Counted from the stretch's first letter, positions 8,522 through 16,671 are shown. The stretch is 38,747 nt of DNA from Sedimentisphaerales bacterium (GCA_016930645.1 JAFGGH010000042.1:1-38747), one strand, 5' to 3'. Notes: generated by a model from the sequence alone, not told the origin. Numbers and translations are program-made.

Positions 8522-8545
8522 CTGTGTAATCTGCGAAATCTGCGG
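8522..8545. repeat. Repeat words upstream of GxxExxY copy 1
   Basis: On the plus strand this reads TGTAATCTGCG then AAATCTGCGG. It is the inverted, diverged counterpart of the words at 8097-8126, so the GxxExxY gene lies between imperfect inverted repeats. leuB ends 10 bp further on. Confidence 0.8.
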
Positions 8546-8554
8546 TTTAAAAAA

Positions 8555-9643
8555 TTATTCTGCCACTTTGTTGGCAACTAAATCTCCTACTTCACTGGTC
8601 GAATATCCCATCTTGCCGGCCTGCATACTTTCCAGCTTCTCACTGGTAACATATTTTACCGCTTCTTCGACCTTGTCAGCCGCCTTCTCTTCACCAAGCG
8701 TCTGGAGCATCATCTGCATCGCGCATATCGCCGCCAGCGGATTGATTACTCCTTTGCCCGTATATTTCGGTGCGCTGCCGCCTATCGGCTCGAACATACT
8801 AACACCCTGGGGATTGATGTTCCCGCCTGCCGCGATTCCCATTCCGCCCTGTGTTATCGCGCCGAGGTCGGTAATAATGTCACCGAACATATTACCGGTA
8901 ACAATCACGTCGAACCATTCCGGATTCTTCACCATCCACATACAGGTCGCGTCAACGTGGTAATACTCCCGCTTGATATCCGGATATTCTTTTTGCCCCA
9001 TCTCGTGGAACGCTCTTTCCCACAAATCATAAACATAAGTCAGCACATTCGTCTTGCCGCAAAGAGCTAATGTATTTTCCTTGCCTACGCCGCGAGCCTT
9101 TTTGCCGTATTTCTTGGCATACTCGAACGCGTATTTCAAACACCTGTCAACCTGAAACCGGTTATAAACCGATGATTGTACCGCTACCTCGTTAGACGTA
9201 CCCTTCATCGTAAAGCCGCCCGTTCCGGTATATAAATCGCCGGTATTCTCACGTACCACGACATAATCGATTTCGGCAGGCCCTTTATCCTTCAGCGGAC
9301 AAGCCACTCCCGGATAGAGCTTCACAGGCCGAAGATTAATATACTGGTCAAGCTCGAATCGGGCCTTTAGCAAGATACCTTTTTCAAGAATACCCGGCTT
9401 GACATCGGGATGGCCGATTGCTCCCAGGAGTATCGAATCGAATTTGCGCAGCTCTTCTACAGCGCTATCCGGCAGAGTTTCGCCTGTTCTTTTATATCGC
9501 TCACCGCCGAAGTCATATTCGGTAAGCTCAACGCCGAAGCCGAATTTATCCTCCGCCGCCTTTAATACTTTTATCGCCTCGGCCGTAACCTCAGGACCGG
9601 TCCCGTCACCCGGTATCACCGCAATATTATACGTCTTACCCAT
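8555..9643 (-). CDS. leuB: 3-isopropylmalate dehydrogenase
   Basis: LeuB oxidises and decarboxylates 3-isopropylmalate with NAD+, the third step of leucine synthesis, in the cytosol. The 362-residue protein opens with IAVIPGDGTGPEV and has the substrate-binding series LKARFELDQYINLRPV, VVRENTGDLYTG and the metal-site region VTGNMFGDIITDLGA, then EPIGGSAPKYTGKG for the cofactor. Isocitrate or tartrate dehydrogenase relatives share these motifs, but the other leu genes in the same direction upstream settle the call. AAAGGA precedes the ATG by about 11 nt. An accessory gene and repeats now separate it from leuD. Confidence 0.92.
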   Translation of the reverse strand: MGKTYNIAVIPGDGTGPEVTAEAIKVLKAAEDKFGFGVELTEYDFGGERYKRTGETLPDSAVEELRKFDSILLGAIGHPDVKPGILEKGILLKARFELDQYINLRPVKLYPGVACPLKDKGPAEIDYVVVRENTGDLYTGTGGFTMKGTSNEVAVQSSVYNRFQVDRCLKYAFEYAKKYGKKARGVGKENTLALCGKTNVLTYVYDLWERAFHEMGQKEYPDIKREYYHVDATCMWMVKNPEWFDVIVTGNMFGDIITDLGAITQGGMGIAAGGNINPQGVSMFEPIGGSAPKYTGKGVINPLAAICAMQMMLQTLGEEKAADKVEEAVKYVTSEKLESMQAGKMGYSTSEVGDLVANKVAE

Positions 9644-9685
9644 TTATACTTGTCCTTTCAAACCACAGATTAAATTATAGTAAAT

Positions 9686-9753
9686 TTTTTAACCGCGGAT
9701 TAACAAAGAGTAAAATTGTTATTAACCGCGGATTTCGCGGATTTCCACGGATT
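9686..9753. repeat. AATCCGCG-type word island
   Basis: AACCGCGGATTA occurs at 9691-9702, and AACCGCGGATT, TCGCGGATT, TCCACGGATTA run in series at 9724-9753. On the minus strand they read AATCCGTGG, AAATCCGCG, AAATCCGCGG. The island begins about 3 nt after the TAA of the gene at 9756-10469 and spans most of the gap to leuB. Confidence 0.85.
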
Positions 9754-9755
9754 AT

Positions 9756-10469
9756 TTAAAGTAATTCTTCAATTAATTCACGTATCCCTTTTATCATTGC
9801 CCCGACATCTGAAATGTCGAACTTATCCCATTCAGCGTGCAAAGCATTATTCCTAACACCTGCAAATGATCGCACTCTTTTTGCTTTTACCTGAGTTAAT
9901 ATACCTGCTTGTGCAAGTTGATTTATTATATCATCAAGACCTTTTCCACTTGAGTTAATACTATTCTTTTTACAGATTTTCTTGATAGTGTCTTCAAGGA
10001 CGGCACTTGCCAGAACGGATGATTCTATCCTTTTACCTCCTTTGTGGTATTTTTCTGCATGGTCGAGGAAATCATCAAAAGTAGCGCCAGAGATAATGTA
10101 TTCCATCTTGCCAAGAAAGCCGCATTGCCAATCATTTTTTGCGCCCATTAACAAGCCGAGCATTAATACCAGAACTTTCGATGGAATACCTCTTTCTAAA
10201 TCTTCACTTGCCATAACTTTATCACATTCTTGAGCATAATGAGTTCCGTCCGGTGTTATAAAATGTATTAAACTTGTTGCCGAACTCAACCACGCACGAA
10301 ATTCCGGTATCTTTTTTTCAGGAACCCAATATTCATATTTATTATTGTCATATTCTGTAGTGCCATCCTGTCTTATGATGGAAACTGCCGGCCCTAATGT
10401 TCCGATTAACTTTTGGCCTTGATTGATTAGAGCTTCGAATCTATTGGTTATATCTTCTTTCATTCCCAT
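9756..10469 (-). CDS. Abi-C/DUF4145-like accessory protein
   Basis: From the ATG at 10469 the protein is about 237 residues; AAAGG lies 9 nt before it, whereas the longer frame starts with a GTG lacking a good site. The C-terminal 90 residues (SSVLASAVLEDTIKKIC, then GLDDIINQLAQAG, then RSFAGVRNNALHAEWD) resemble the helical domain shared by abortive-infection C-terminal and DUF4145 proteins. In those families the conserved RN and H-A residues may form a nuclease-like site. The N-terminal part is unassigned. The gene is visibly more AT-rich than the leu genes, suggesting acquisition. Its position between leuD and leuB and repeat words on both sides support insertion into an older operon. Confidence 0.65.
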   Translation of the reverse strand: MGMKEDITNRFEALINQGQKLIGTLGPAVSIIRQDGTTEYDNNKYEYWVPEKKIPEFRAWLSSATSLIHFITPDGTHYAQECDKVMASEDLERGIPSKVLVLMLGLLMGAKNDWQCGFLGKMEYIISGATFDDFLDHAEKYHKGGKRIESSVLASAVLEDTIKKICKKNSINSSGKGLDDIINQLAQAGILTQVKAKRVRSFAGVRNNALHAEWDKFDISDVGAMIKGIRELIEELL

Positions 10470-10526
10470 ATTGTGATACCTTTCCATCTCCTTATATAGA
10501 GATATAGGAAACACAATTTTTAGATC

Positions 10527-10569
10527 TTAATCCGCGTTAATCCGTGAAATCAGCGGTTAATATTTTTCC
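10527..10569. repeat. AATCCGCG-type word island
   Basis: On the plus strand TTAATCCGCG, TTAATCCGTG and AAATCAGCGG follow each other. Another word, TTAATCCGCGG (10570-10580), lies inside the end of the GxxExxY gene and supplies its TAA stop. Confidence 0.9.
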
Positions 10570-10971
10570 TTAATCCGCGGTTTTAGATCTTCTTTGCAGC
10601 ACTAATCTTTTGTATTTCAGCGATTGCTCTCCAAAATTTATCAGCAATCCCAGCTCCAGGCCGGTTGCTTTCAGATAATTCAAAAGCTGAGCCTCTTCAA
10701 CGCCTGTAATAGCTTTTATGGCTTTAAGCTCAACTAACACTTTGTGGTCCACAAGAAAATCGCATATAAATTGTTTTGCCAACAGCCCTTTGTAAATAAC
10801 GTTGATGTTTTTCTGCCTTTCGTATTGTACTTTGCGAAGATTAAATTCTATTGCTAAGGCTTCTTCGTAAACACTTTCAAGGAACCCACTGCCGAGAGTT
10901 CTGTGCACTTCCATCGCCGCACCTATAATTTCCCTCGTGATTTCACTGTGCATCAAATCCGATTCTGCCAT
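10570..10971 (-). CDS. GxxExxY protein (PD-(D/E)XK-like), copy 2
   Basis: A 133-residue relative of copy 1. The naming motif is G29-x2-E32-x2-Y35 (GFLESVYEEALAIEF, nearly identical to copy 1), and the nuclease-like residues are D71 (FICDF) and E81-L-K83 (VELKAIK). GAGAG precedes the ATG. The last residues (KTAD then stop) are encoded by a repeat word of the flanking island, so the natural C-terminus may have been replaced. It lies 64 bp after leuD in the same direction and before the Abi-C-like gene. Function is unknown. Confidence 0.92.
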   Translation of the reverse strand: MAESDLMHSEITREIIGAAMEVHRTLGSGFLESVYEEALAIEFNLRKVQYERQKNINVIYKGLLAKQFICDFLVDHKVLVELKAIKAITGVEEAQLLNYLKATGLELGLLINFGEQSLKYKRLVLQRRSKTAD

Positions 10972-10989
10972 TTTTCTCTCTTTTTATTA

Positions 10990-11048
10990 AAATCCGTGAT
11001 AATCCGCGTTAATCCGCGGTTCCTGACAAATCTTCTTAATCCGTGGTT
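10990..11048. repeat. AATCCGCG-type word island after leuD
   Basis: On the plus strand AAATCCGTGA, TAATCCGCGT and TAATCCGCGG follow each other (10990-11020), with a further TTAATCCGTGG at 11037-11047. The last word overlaps the leuD 3' end and contains its stop codon. Confidence 0.9.
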
Positions 11049-11521
11049 GCTTTTTTAATATGTTCTAAAAGCCCGCCATTATTTATTATTTCACGCGCGA
11101 AATCCGGCAGCGGCTCGAAGTTTATATCTTTGCCACTTGTAACATTCTTTATCAAGCCGTTTTCAAAATCGACCTCAATTTCATCGCCGTCGCTGATTTT
11201 ATCCACGTCAGGCGTTTCGATAATATAAAAGCCGTTATCAATCGCATTGCGATAAAATATCCGCGCAAACGACTTAGCAATTACGGTTGAAACATTCGCG
11301 CCTCTTATAGCCCAGACTGCGTGTTCTCTGCTCGAACCGCAGCCGAAATCCTCGCCTGCCACAATAATATCACCGGCCTGGCATTTTTTGACAAACTCGG
11401 CATCCAAATCTTCCATACAATGCTTCGCCAACTCCTGCTCGTCGTCGGTATTTAAGTACCGCGCCGGTATTATCTCATCGGTATTAATATGGTCTCTATC
11501 ATACTTATGTGCTTTTGCCAT
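11036..11521 (-). CDS. leuD: 3-isopropylmalate dehydratase small subunit
   Basis: LeuD forms the swivelling subunit of isopropylmalate isomerase, which with LeuC converts 2- to 3-isopropylmalate. The 161-residue length is that of the short, archaeal-like (HacB/type 2) branch and matches the 420-residue LeuC here. Motifs are [17 protein letters not shown] near the start and [15 protein letters not shown] (57-71), the substrate-binding loop. The final residues ATTD and the TAA come from a repeat word. LeuC lies 234 bp upstream, an unusually large gap filled with repeats. Confidence 0.93.
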   Translation of the reverse strand: MAKAHKYDRDHINTDEIIPARYLNTDDEQELAKHCMEDLDAEFVKKCQAGDIIVAGEDFGCGSSREHAVWAIRGANVSTVIAKSFARIFYRNAIDNGFYIIETPDVDKISDGDEIEVDFENGLIKNVTSGKDINFEPLPDFAREIINNGGLLEHIKKATTD

Positions 11522-11755
11522 CTGTATCTACCTCATTAGTTTATGACTCTAACTTTATAGTTTATCAGAATAACAGTGCATCAGGTAGTGGTTATCAGGC
11601 TATCAGAATATCAGGTTACATGTGCCATAGCCTGATTCCCTGTTAACCAGATGTCCTGCACCCTGATTACCTGTTTCACTGATTTCCTGTATTTATTTTA
11701 TAATCCGTGTAAATTCGTGAAAACCTGTCCTGAGCGAAGTCGAACGGATCCGTGG
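11522..11755. repeat. Repeat island between leuC and leuD
   Basis: No gene is seen. From 11598 ATCAGGCT, ATCAGAAT and ATCAGGTT follow each other with an 8-nt period; 11630-11695 has CCTGATTnCCTG words in the reverse sense. At 11702-11757 a third type, AATCCGTGT, AAATTCGTGA, AAA-TCCGTGG, is interrupted by about 25 nt (11724-11748) containing CCTGAGCGAAGTCGAACGG. The last word abuts the leuC stop codon. Confidence 0.85.
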
Positions 11756-13018
11756 TTACAGATAACTTCTCGGATCTGCCAATTTTCCTTCAATTGCGCT
11801 TGCCGCAGCCGTCGCTGGGCTGGTTAAATATACTTCGCTTTTCGGATGTCCCATTCGCCCGACAAAGTTACGATTGGTAGTGCTGACGCATTTTTCACCT
11901 TCAGCCAGGACGCCCATAAATCCGCCTAAGCACGCCCCGCACGTCGGCGCTGATATAACGCATCCGGCATCGTAGAATATATCGAACAGGCCTTCGTCCT
12001 TAGCCATTTTCCATATTGTCGGCGTCGCGGGCACTATAAGTGTCCGTATCGCTACCTTTTTGCCTTTTAATATATCCGCGGCAATTCTCAAATCTTCAAT
12101 CCTGCCGTTGGTACAGCTACCGATATACGCCTGGTCCATATCTTTTCCGGCGCACTTGGAAATCGGTACGCCGTTACTCGGCAGATGCGGCATCGCCACC
12201 ATCGGCTCTAACTTCGAGCAGTCTATCTCTATCGTCCGGCAATATTCGGCGTCGGCATCTGACTCGAACACCTCGTAATCCGTTTTACCTTTAAGGCGAC
12301 CGTCGAGATATTCCTTTGTAATATCATCAAAGCCCATTATCCCGTTCTTGCCGCCTGCTTCGATTGCCATATTCGTTATTGTCATCCGAGCTTCCATACT
12401 CATATCAGCCAATGCAGGCCCGGTAAATTCCATCGCCTTATAGAGTGCGCCATCTGTACCTATGAGCCTTATAGCTTCAAGGATAACGTCCTTACTATAA
12501 ACGCCTTTGCCGAGCGAGCCGTTCAATACGAACTTCATAGATTCGGGCACTTTGAACCACAGCTTGCCTGTCGCTATCGCCGCCGCCAAATCCGTCGAAC
12601 CGATACCGGTACTGAAGGCGCCGAACGCGCCGTAAGTACAGGTATGCGAATCACCTCCTACTATAACCTCGCCGGGCCGGATATGTCCCTGCTCCGGCAA
12701 TAACGCGTGACAGACGCCGGCCTGGCCGATTTTATAATAGTATCTGATATTGTGTTTTCTTGCCCATTTATCTAAGCGCTTATGAAGCGCTGCGCTTTGA
12801 ATATCTTTGGCAGGCTGAAAATGGTCCGGTGTTACCACGATTTTCTCAGTATCGAAAACCGTGTCGATCTTCTTATCTTCGAGCATACTTATCGCAGGCG
12901 GAGTCGTTACATCGTGACACATTATCACATCTATTTCAGCGTCAACCAACTGCCCTGCCTTGACCGTCTCTTTACCTGCCGCTTTGGCCAATATCTTTTC
13001 TGTTATTGTACTACCCAT
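11756..13018 (-). CDS. leuC: 3-isopropylmalate dehydratase large subunit
   Basis: LeuC carries the [4Fe-4S] cluster of isopropylmalate isomerase. The 420-residue protein belongs to the shorter HacA-like branch. Cluster cysteines are C302 (SCTNGR) and C360/C363 ([10 protein letters not shown]); the aconitase signature [15 protein letters not shown] is at 121-135. HacA homoaconitase of lysine synthesis has the same form, but the adjacent leuA, leuD and leuB support leucine synthesis. It follows leuA by 80 bp; that gap contains AATTAACC-type words. Confidence 0.93.
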   Translation of the reverse strand: MGSTITEKILAKAAGKETVKAGQLVDAEIDVIMCHDVTTPPAISMLEDKKIDTVFDTEKIVVTPDHFQPAKDIQSAALHKRLDKWARKHNIRYYYKIGQAGVCHALLPEQGHIRPGEVIVGGDSHTCTYGAFGAFSTGIGSTDLAAAIATGKLWFKVPESMKFVLNGSLGKGVYSKDVILEAIRLIGTDGALYKAMEFTGPALADMSMEARMTITNMAIEAGGKNGIMGFDDITKEYLDGRLKGKTDYEVFESDADAEYCRTIEIDCSKLEPMVAMPHLPSNGVPISKCAGKDMDQAYIGSCTNGRIEDLRIAADILKGKKVAIRTLIVPATPTIWKMAKDEGLFDIFYDAGCVISAPTCGACLGGFMGVLAEGEKCVSTTNRNFVGRMGHPKSEVYLTSPATAAASAIEGKLADPRSYL

Positions 13019-13061
13019 ATTCTATTCCTTGTATTATTTAGTCCCGTCACTTGAGTACGGG

Positions 13062-13104
13062 ATTAATTAACGCAATTAACCAATTAACCACTTACCAATT
13101 AACT
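13062..13104. repeat. AATTAACC word island
   Basis: GATTAATTAA, GCAATTAACC, AATTAACC, ACTTACC and AATTAACT follow each other between leuA and leuC. The TAA stop codon of leuA (13099-13101) is inside the last word. Confidence 0.85.
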
Positions 13105-14643
13105 TTTCTTTACCGCTTCGGTCCTATTGAGCGCGTCCACATAAGCCTTGGCACTTGCCTCGATAATATCCGTACTCAGGCCTCTGCCGATAAATATCCT
13201 GCCGTTATCACGAATCTTTACCGTCGCTTCGCCGAGCGCCTCTTTGCCGCTGGTAACGGCGCGTATAGAATAATTCTCCAGTTTCGGCGATAGCCCCGTC
13301 GCCTCGCGTATCGCCTCATAGGCCGCATCGACAGGCCCATCACCACACGCAGCAGCCTGTTTATTTTCGCCCCTTACAACCATCTTTACACTTGCCGTCG
13401 GCAGTGTACCCGTCCCGCAGGCCACGTGCAAATACTCAAGCTTAAATACATTCTCTACCGCGTAAATCTCATCACTGATTATAGCGGCAAGGTCCTCATC
13501 GAAAACTTCGTGCTTCTTGTCGGCAATTTCGATGAACCGTTTATACGTCTTATCCAGTTCAATCTTATTGAGCTTATGCCCAAGCTCTTCGAGCCGGTGC
13601 TTCAAGCCGTGCCTGCCCGTCCTTGCTGTCAATACGACCCTGGTTTTGGGCGAACCGACATCTTCAGGCTTCATAATTTCATACGTCTCACGTTTCTTAA
13701 GCACTCCATCAACATGGATACCCGAACTATGCGCAAAGGCGTTATCACCAACTACCGCCTTATTGACAGGCACCGGCATCCCAAGCATATCAGCTACCAT
13801 CCTGCTGGTACGGTAAAACTCCTCAGTCCGGATTTTAGTTTCAATCCCGAAGAAATCCTTTCTCGTCTTTATCGCCATTATCACCTCTTCGATAGCCGCG
13901 TTTCCCGCACGCTCACCGATACCGTTTATCGTGCCCTCTATCTGCCTGGCGCCGTTTTTAACACCAGCTAAGGAGTTCGCCACTGCCATACCCAGATCAT
14001 TATGACAGTGCACACTGATTACAGCTTTATCGATATTCGGCACATTGGCCCTGATGTCGGCTATCAGCTCGCCGAAAAGCTGTGGTATCGAATAGCCGGT
14101 CGTATCGGGAATATTCAGAGTCGTAGCTCCGGCATCGACTACCGCTTCGAGTATCTCATAAAGAAACTCGCGATTGGCCCTGCCGGAGTCCTCTGCGTAA
14201 AACTCGACATCATCGGTATATCTTAGCGCTCGTTTCACAGCTTTGACCGCCATTTTTATAATATTGGCCTTCTTGGCGCCGATAGTCCTGCCGTATTTGG
14301 CATCACCGAACTTGCCTCGAATATGAATATCCGAGACGCCGATACCGGTATGTATCCGCGAGCGTTTGGCCTTGGCGACAGCCTTGCCGCAGATATCGAT
14401 ATCCTCATCCCTTGCCCGCGTCAGCCCGCAGATAGTAACAGTCCTGATTTTTTCGCATATCAGCTTGACCGCCCGGAAATCCTCAGGCGATGACGCCGGA
14501 AAGCCGGCCTCGATTATATCTACATTCAACCTGGCAAGCTGACGGGCCAGTTCGAGCTTTTCCCTCGCACCTAACCGTGTACCAGCGGCTTGCTCACCAT
14601 CCCGCAGCGTCGTATCGAATATTATCACCTTGTCTTTATTCAT
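13099..14643 (-). CDS. leuA: 2-isopropylmalate synthase
   Basis: LeuA condenses acetyl-CoA with 2-oxoisovalerate, the first step of leucine synthesis. The 514-residue protein has a TIM-barrel catalytic domain opening with [13 protein letters not shown] (D10 as metal ligand) and the metal histidines H212 and H214 in [11 protein letters not shown], then [12 protein letters not shown]. Residues from about 385 onward form the LeuA dimer/allosteric domain that usually binds leucine ([20 protein letters not shown]). GGAG lies about 9 nt before the ATG. It is the first gene of the leu cluster, with a 280-bp leader behind a tRNA gene. Citramalate and homocitrate synthases are less likely given the neighbours. 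Confidence 0.94.
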   Translation of the reverse strand: MNKDKVIIFDTTLRDGEQAAGTRLGAREKLELARQLARLNVDIIEAGFPASSPEDFRAVKLICEKIRTVTICGLTRARDEDIDICGKAVAKAKRSRIHTGIGVSDIHIRGKFGDAKYGRTIGAKKANIIKMAVKAVKRALRYTDDVEFYAEDSGRANREFLYEILEAVVDAGATTLNIPDTTGYSIPQLFGELIADIRANVPNIDKAVISVHCHNDLGMAVANSLAGVKNGARQIEGTINGIGERAGNAAIEEVIMAIKTRKDFFGIETKIRTEEFYRTSRMVADMLGMPVPVNKAVVGDNAFAHSSGIHVDGVLKKRETYEIMKPEDVGSPKTRVVLTARTGRHGLKHRLEELGHKLNKIELDKTYKRFIEIADKKHEVFDEDLAAIISDEIYAVENVFKLEYLHVACGTGTLPTASVKMVVRGENKQAAACGDGPVDAAYEAIREATGLSPKLENYSIRAVTSGKEALGEATVKIRDNGRIFIGRGLSTDIIEASAKAYVDALNRTEAVKKS

Positions 14644-14924
14644 TGTCTTATCTCCAAAATCCGCTCTCAGCGGTTTTACTGTATTCTATCATCTGTCTTA
14701 AACTCATCAGGATAACCCTTATTGCGCATAAATTCCACGTTTTTTGTGAAAAATAAGGTCTGTATTAGGATGGGTAGTGTTTCTATTCTGCGCCTACTGG
14801 CGCAGGAGCAAGCTAAGACCCAAAAGGGCCTGAATAATAGAACGTGATGGGTAGTTTCTTACCATTACAGCCAAATTATACTGATTCTAACCTCAATTGC
14901 AAGAAGAATTTTCGAAATAAATAA
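14644..14924. promoter_or_regulatory. leuA leader region with hairpin element 14769-14855
   Basis: The region upstream of leuA holds a 10-bp direct repeat, GATGGGTAGT, at 14769-14778 and 14846-14855. Between the copies, TTCTATT (14781-14787) and AATAGAA (14836-14842) are inverted. Inside are a 7-bp hairpin, CTGCGCC-TACT-GGCGCAG (14788-14805), and a weaker one, GACCC-AAAA-GGGCC (14817-14830). It could be a structured leader RNA of leuA or a small insertion with target duplication. No T-box sequence or leucine-rich leader peptide was recognised. Confidence 0.4.
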
Positions 14925-14998
14925 TGGGCGATATTGGACTCGAACCAACGACCTCCTGCGTGTCGAGCAGGCGCTCTATCCATCTGAGCTAATCGCCC
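14925..14998 (-). tRNA. tRNA-Val(GAC)
   Basis: The minus strand folds into a full cloverleaf: acceptor GGGCGAT/ATCGCCC, D arm GCTC/GAGC, anticodon stem CCTGC/GCAGG, T arm GTTGG/CCAAT with loop TTCGAGT and discriminator A. The seven-base anticodon loop is TCGACAC, giving anticodon GAC for valine. Position 33 is C where U is nearly universal. The 3' CCA is not encoded. It lies upstream of leuA in the same direction. Confidence 0.88.
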
Positions 14999-15071
14999 TA
15001 ATTCTAAAAGCAAGAGAGTACCCAAATCAGCGGATAAAATCAAGAGATTTCTTCGGAGCATTTTCACAGAA

Positions 15072-15120
15072 AGCCGCCGTTACCTCCTTCGCTGAAGCTT
15101 CGGAGGACAGGCCGGCGGCT
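15072..15120. repeat. Compound hairpin downstream of aroK
   Basis: AGCCGCCG (15072-15079) pairs with CGGCGGCT (15113-15120), and inside it CCTCC (15083-15087) pairs with GGAGG (15102-15106). It starts 2 nt after the aroK stop. The minus strand gives only TTTC after the stem, so it is at best a weak terminator. The internal GGACAGG is shared with the 80-bp repeat at 5401. Confidence 0.6.
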
Positions 15121-15121
15121 G

Positions 15122-15622
15122 CTAAACTTTATTTATAATTTCTTCCACGATTTGCTCGTGCGTTTTGCCCGCGCAATCGATGGTAACTTCAGCGTACTTT
15201 TCGTATAAAGGCTGGCGCTTCTCGTACAGGCTTTTTAAGGTCTGGCCTTTCTCCATTACTACACCGCGGGTATATAAATCCCTTACCCTCTGCTCGATAA
15301 TCTCATAAGGTAAATCCAAGTGAACGATAGTGCCGATTTTCTTTAGATAGCTCATCGCCTTTTCGCTATAGACAACACTGCCGCCTGTTGCGATAACAGC
15401 GTTTTCCAAGTCTATGCAGATTACATATTCTTCCTCGATTCGGCAAAATTCATCCAGTCCTTTTTCATCGATTATTTGCTGCAAGGTTTTACCTTCTGCA
15501 GCCTGGATAAATACATCATTATCGAGAAATCTTTTACCGAGCGCCTTTGCCAAAAGCACCCCGACGGTGCTCTTGCCGCTGCCGCACATGCCGATTAAAA
15601 CTACGTTCGATTTGCCTGTCAT
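15122..15622 (-). CDS. aroK: Shikimate kinase
   Basis: The enzyme phosphorylates shikimate with ATP in the chorismate pathway. From the ATG at 15622 it has 166 residues, the usual length. Visible are the P-loop GMCGSGKST, the shikimate-binding DNDVFIQ with RIEEEYV, and the ATGGSVVY loop. The later ATG is preferred to one 13 codons upstream because AGGA lies about 10 nt before it and it starts 2 nt past the stop of the PHP gene, with which it probably forms an operon. It could be called aroL equally well. Confidence 0.9.
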   Translation of the reverse strand: MTGKSNVVLIGMCGSGKSTVGVLLAKALGKRFLDNDVFIQAAEGKTLQQIIDEKGLDEFCRIEEEYVICIDLENAVIATGGSVVYSEKAMSYLKKIGTIVHLDLPYEIIEQRVRDLYTRGVVMEKGQTLKSLYEKRQPLYEKYAEVTIDCAGKTHEQIVEEIINKV

Positions 15623-15624
15623 TG

Positions 15625-16377
15625 TTAAATCAATCCTATCGATTCGGGCGTCTCTAAGCAACCTTCAGGCAGTTTTTTCAATATGTTCGATACAAATTCA
15701 TTACCGCCGATTTCATTTGGGAAATGCGAATCCGAGCCGTAAATCAGCTTCACGCCCGCATCGAGAGCAATCCGGTAAATCTCGTGCCACCTGTTATGAT
15801 AGTCCTGCCTGACCATATTACGGTCGTGTTCGTTAATTTCCCAGAGTATGTTGTTTGCAGCGGCAACTTCAGCGGCTTCTGTGAGAATTTCGAGCACATC
15901 ATCGAAATACAAATCCATATCGATAGAGGTTGCGACCATTCTGCCGGGATGGGCGAGAGCATTTATCTTTTTATTATTGAGCACGCCGAGCATAGTGCTC
16001 CGCCAGCGTTTTAATAATTCTTTGGGACTAAGCGGATTATCCTCGATTTTTCTCGGATAAAAACCGTCACCGGGGATATAGTGAATCGCTGCCAAACAAT
16101 AATCCAGGCCTCTGGGTATCGGCGCCGCCAGAGTACCATCACTGTGCAGTCCTGATACATCCATTTCGGCACCAATTAAAACACGGCAATTAGTTTTGTA
16201 AGCCGCAACTTCTTCCCGGATACGTCTTGGCGTATCGATTTCCTTCGGACTGTATATATGGTCTGCGATGCAGATAGTATTAAGACCAAGCTCATCGGCG
16301 CATTTGAGTATCGCATCGATTGTCATCGTCTCAGCGTGCCCGCAATAAACAGTATGTATATGCAAATCGTAATTCAT
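15625..16377 (-). CDS. PHP-domain metal-dependent phosphoesterase
   Basis: This is a PHP-fold hydrolase of about 250 residues, like histidinol phosphatase HisK and related phosphoesterases. Metal-site motifs are DLHIHTVYCGH at the start, IADHI near residue 40, GAEMDV, the AHPGRM loop and the closing YGSDSHFPNEIG. The ATG at 16377 has AAGGA 6 nt before it; the earlier start runs into repeat words. The substrate cannot be fixed: a histidinol-phosphatase role is possible but no his genes are here. It is translationally adjacent to aroK. Confidence 0.85.
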   Translation of the reverse strand: MNYDLHIHTVYCGHAETMTIDAILKCADELGLNTICIADHIYSPKEIDTPRRIREEVAAYKTNCRVLIGAEMDVSGLHSDGTLAAPIPRGLDYCLAAIHYIPGDGFYPRKIEDNPLSPKELLKRWRSTMLGVLNNKKINALAHPGRMVATSIDMDLYFDDVLEILTEAAEVAAANNILWEINEHDRNMVRQDYHNRWHEIYRIALDAGVKLIYGSDSHFPNEIGGNEFVSNILKKLPEGCLETPESIGLI

Positions 16378-16389
16378 TTTTTCCTTTGC

Positions 16390-16448
16390 CACAGAGGTCA
16401 CAGAGAACACAGAGATATAATAATGTCATTCTGAGCGTAGCGAAGAAT
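16390..16448. repeat. Three-word CACAGAG repeat and CTGAGCG element
   Basis: CACAGAGGT, CACAGAGAA and CACAGAGAT (16390-16416) follow each other with an exact 9-nt period in the 5' region of the PHP gene. At 16428-16448 comes ATTCTGAGCGTAGCGAAGAA, whose ends are inverted (ATTCT/AGAAT) and whose core CTGAGCGnAG is shared with the element at 11724-11748. Confidence 0.85.
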
Positions 16449-16521
16449 CTATTTCTATACGCTAAACGCTGTACGCATAAAAGAATCCTAACATATAATT
16501 GTTTAGATTTCATTAGCGCAT

Positions 16522-16550
16522 AAAAAAAGCCGGGCAAACACGGCCCGGCT
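16522..16550 (-). terminator. Intrinsic terminator of the 16672-17925 gene
   Basis: On the minus strand AGCCGGGC pairs with GCCCGGCT around a 7-nt loop (stems 16543-16550 and 16528-16535), followed by a T7 run. It lies about 120 bp downstream of the stop codon. Nearly the same sequence recurs at 18592-18617. Confidence 0.8.
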
Positions 16551-16671
16551 TAAACTTCATTCGTTTATCGGTTTCGCTGTTCGTAACGTTTTTCGTCTTA
16601 CGGTTGCGCAAAAACTACGTTTAACATTTTACGCAAACGATACGAGCTGCGCAAACGAAAACGAACCGATT

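Noticed and set aside
14644-14924. T-box or leucine attenuator before leuA
   Set aside because: No T-box sequence (AGGGTGGNACCGCG-like) and no short peptide rich in leucine codons was found.
14876-15067. Minus-strand open frame across the tRNA gene
   Set aside because: It reads through the complete tRNA-Val; the RNA gene explains the sequence.
15072-15120. Strong terminator for aroK
   Set aside because: The stem is long, but only a short T-stretch follows on the minus strand; kept as a hairpin repeat.
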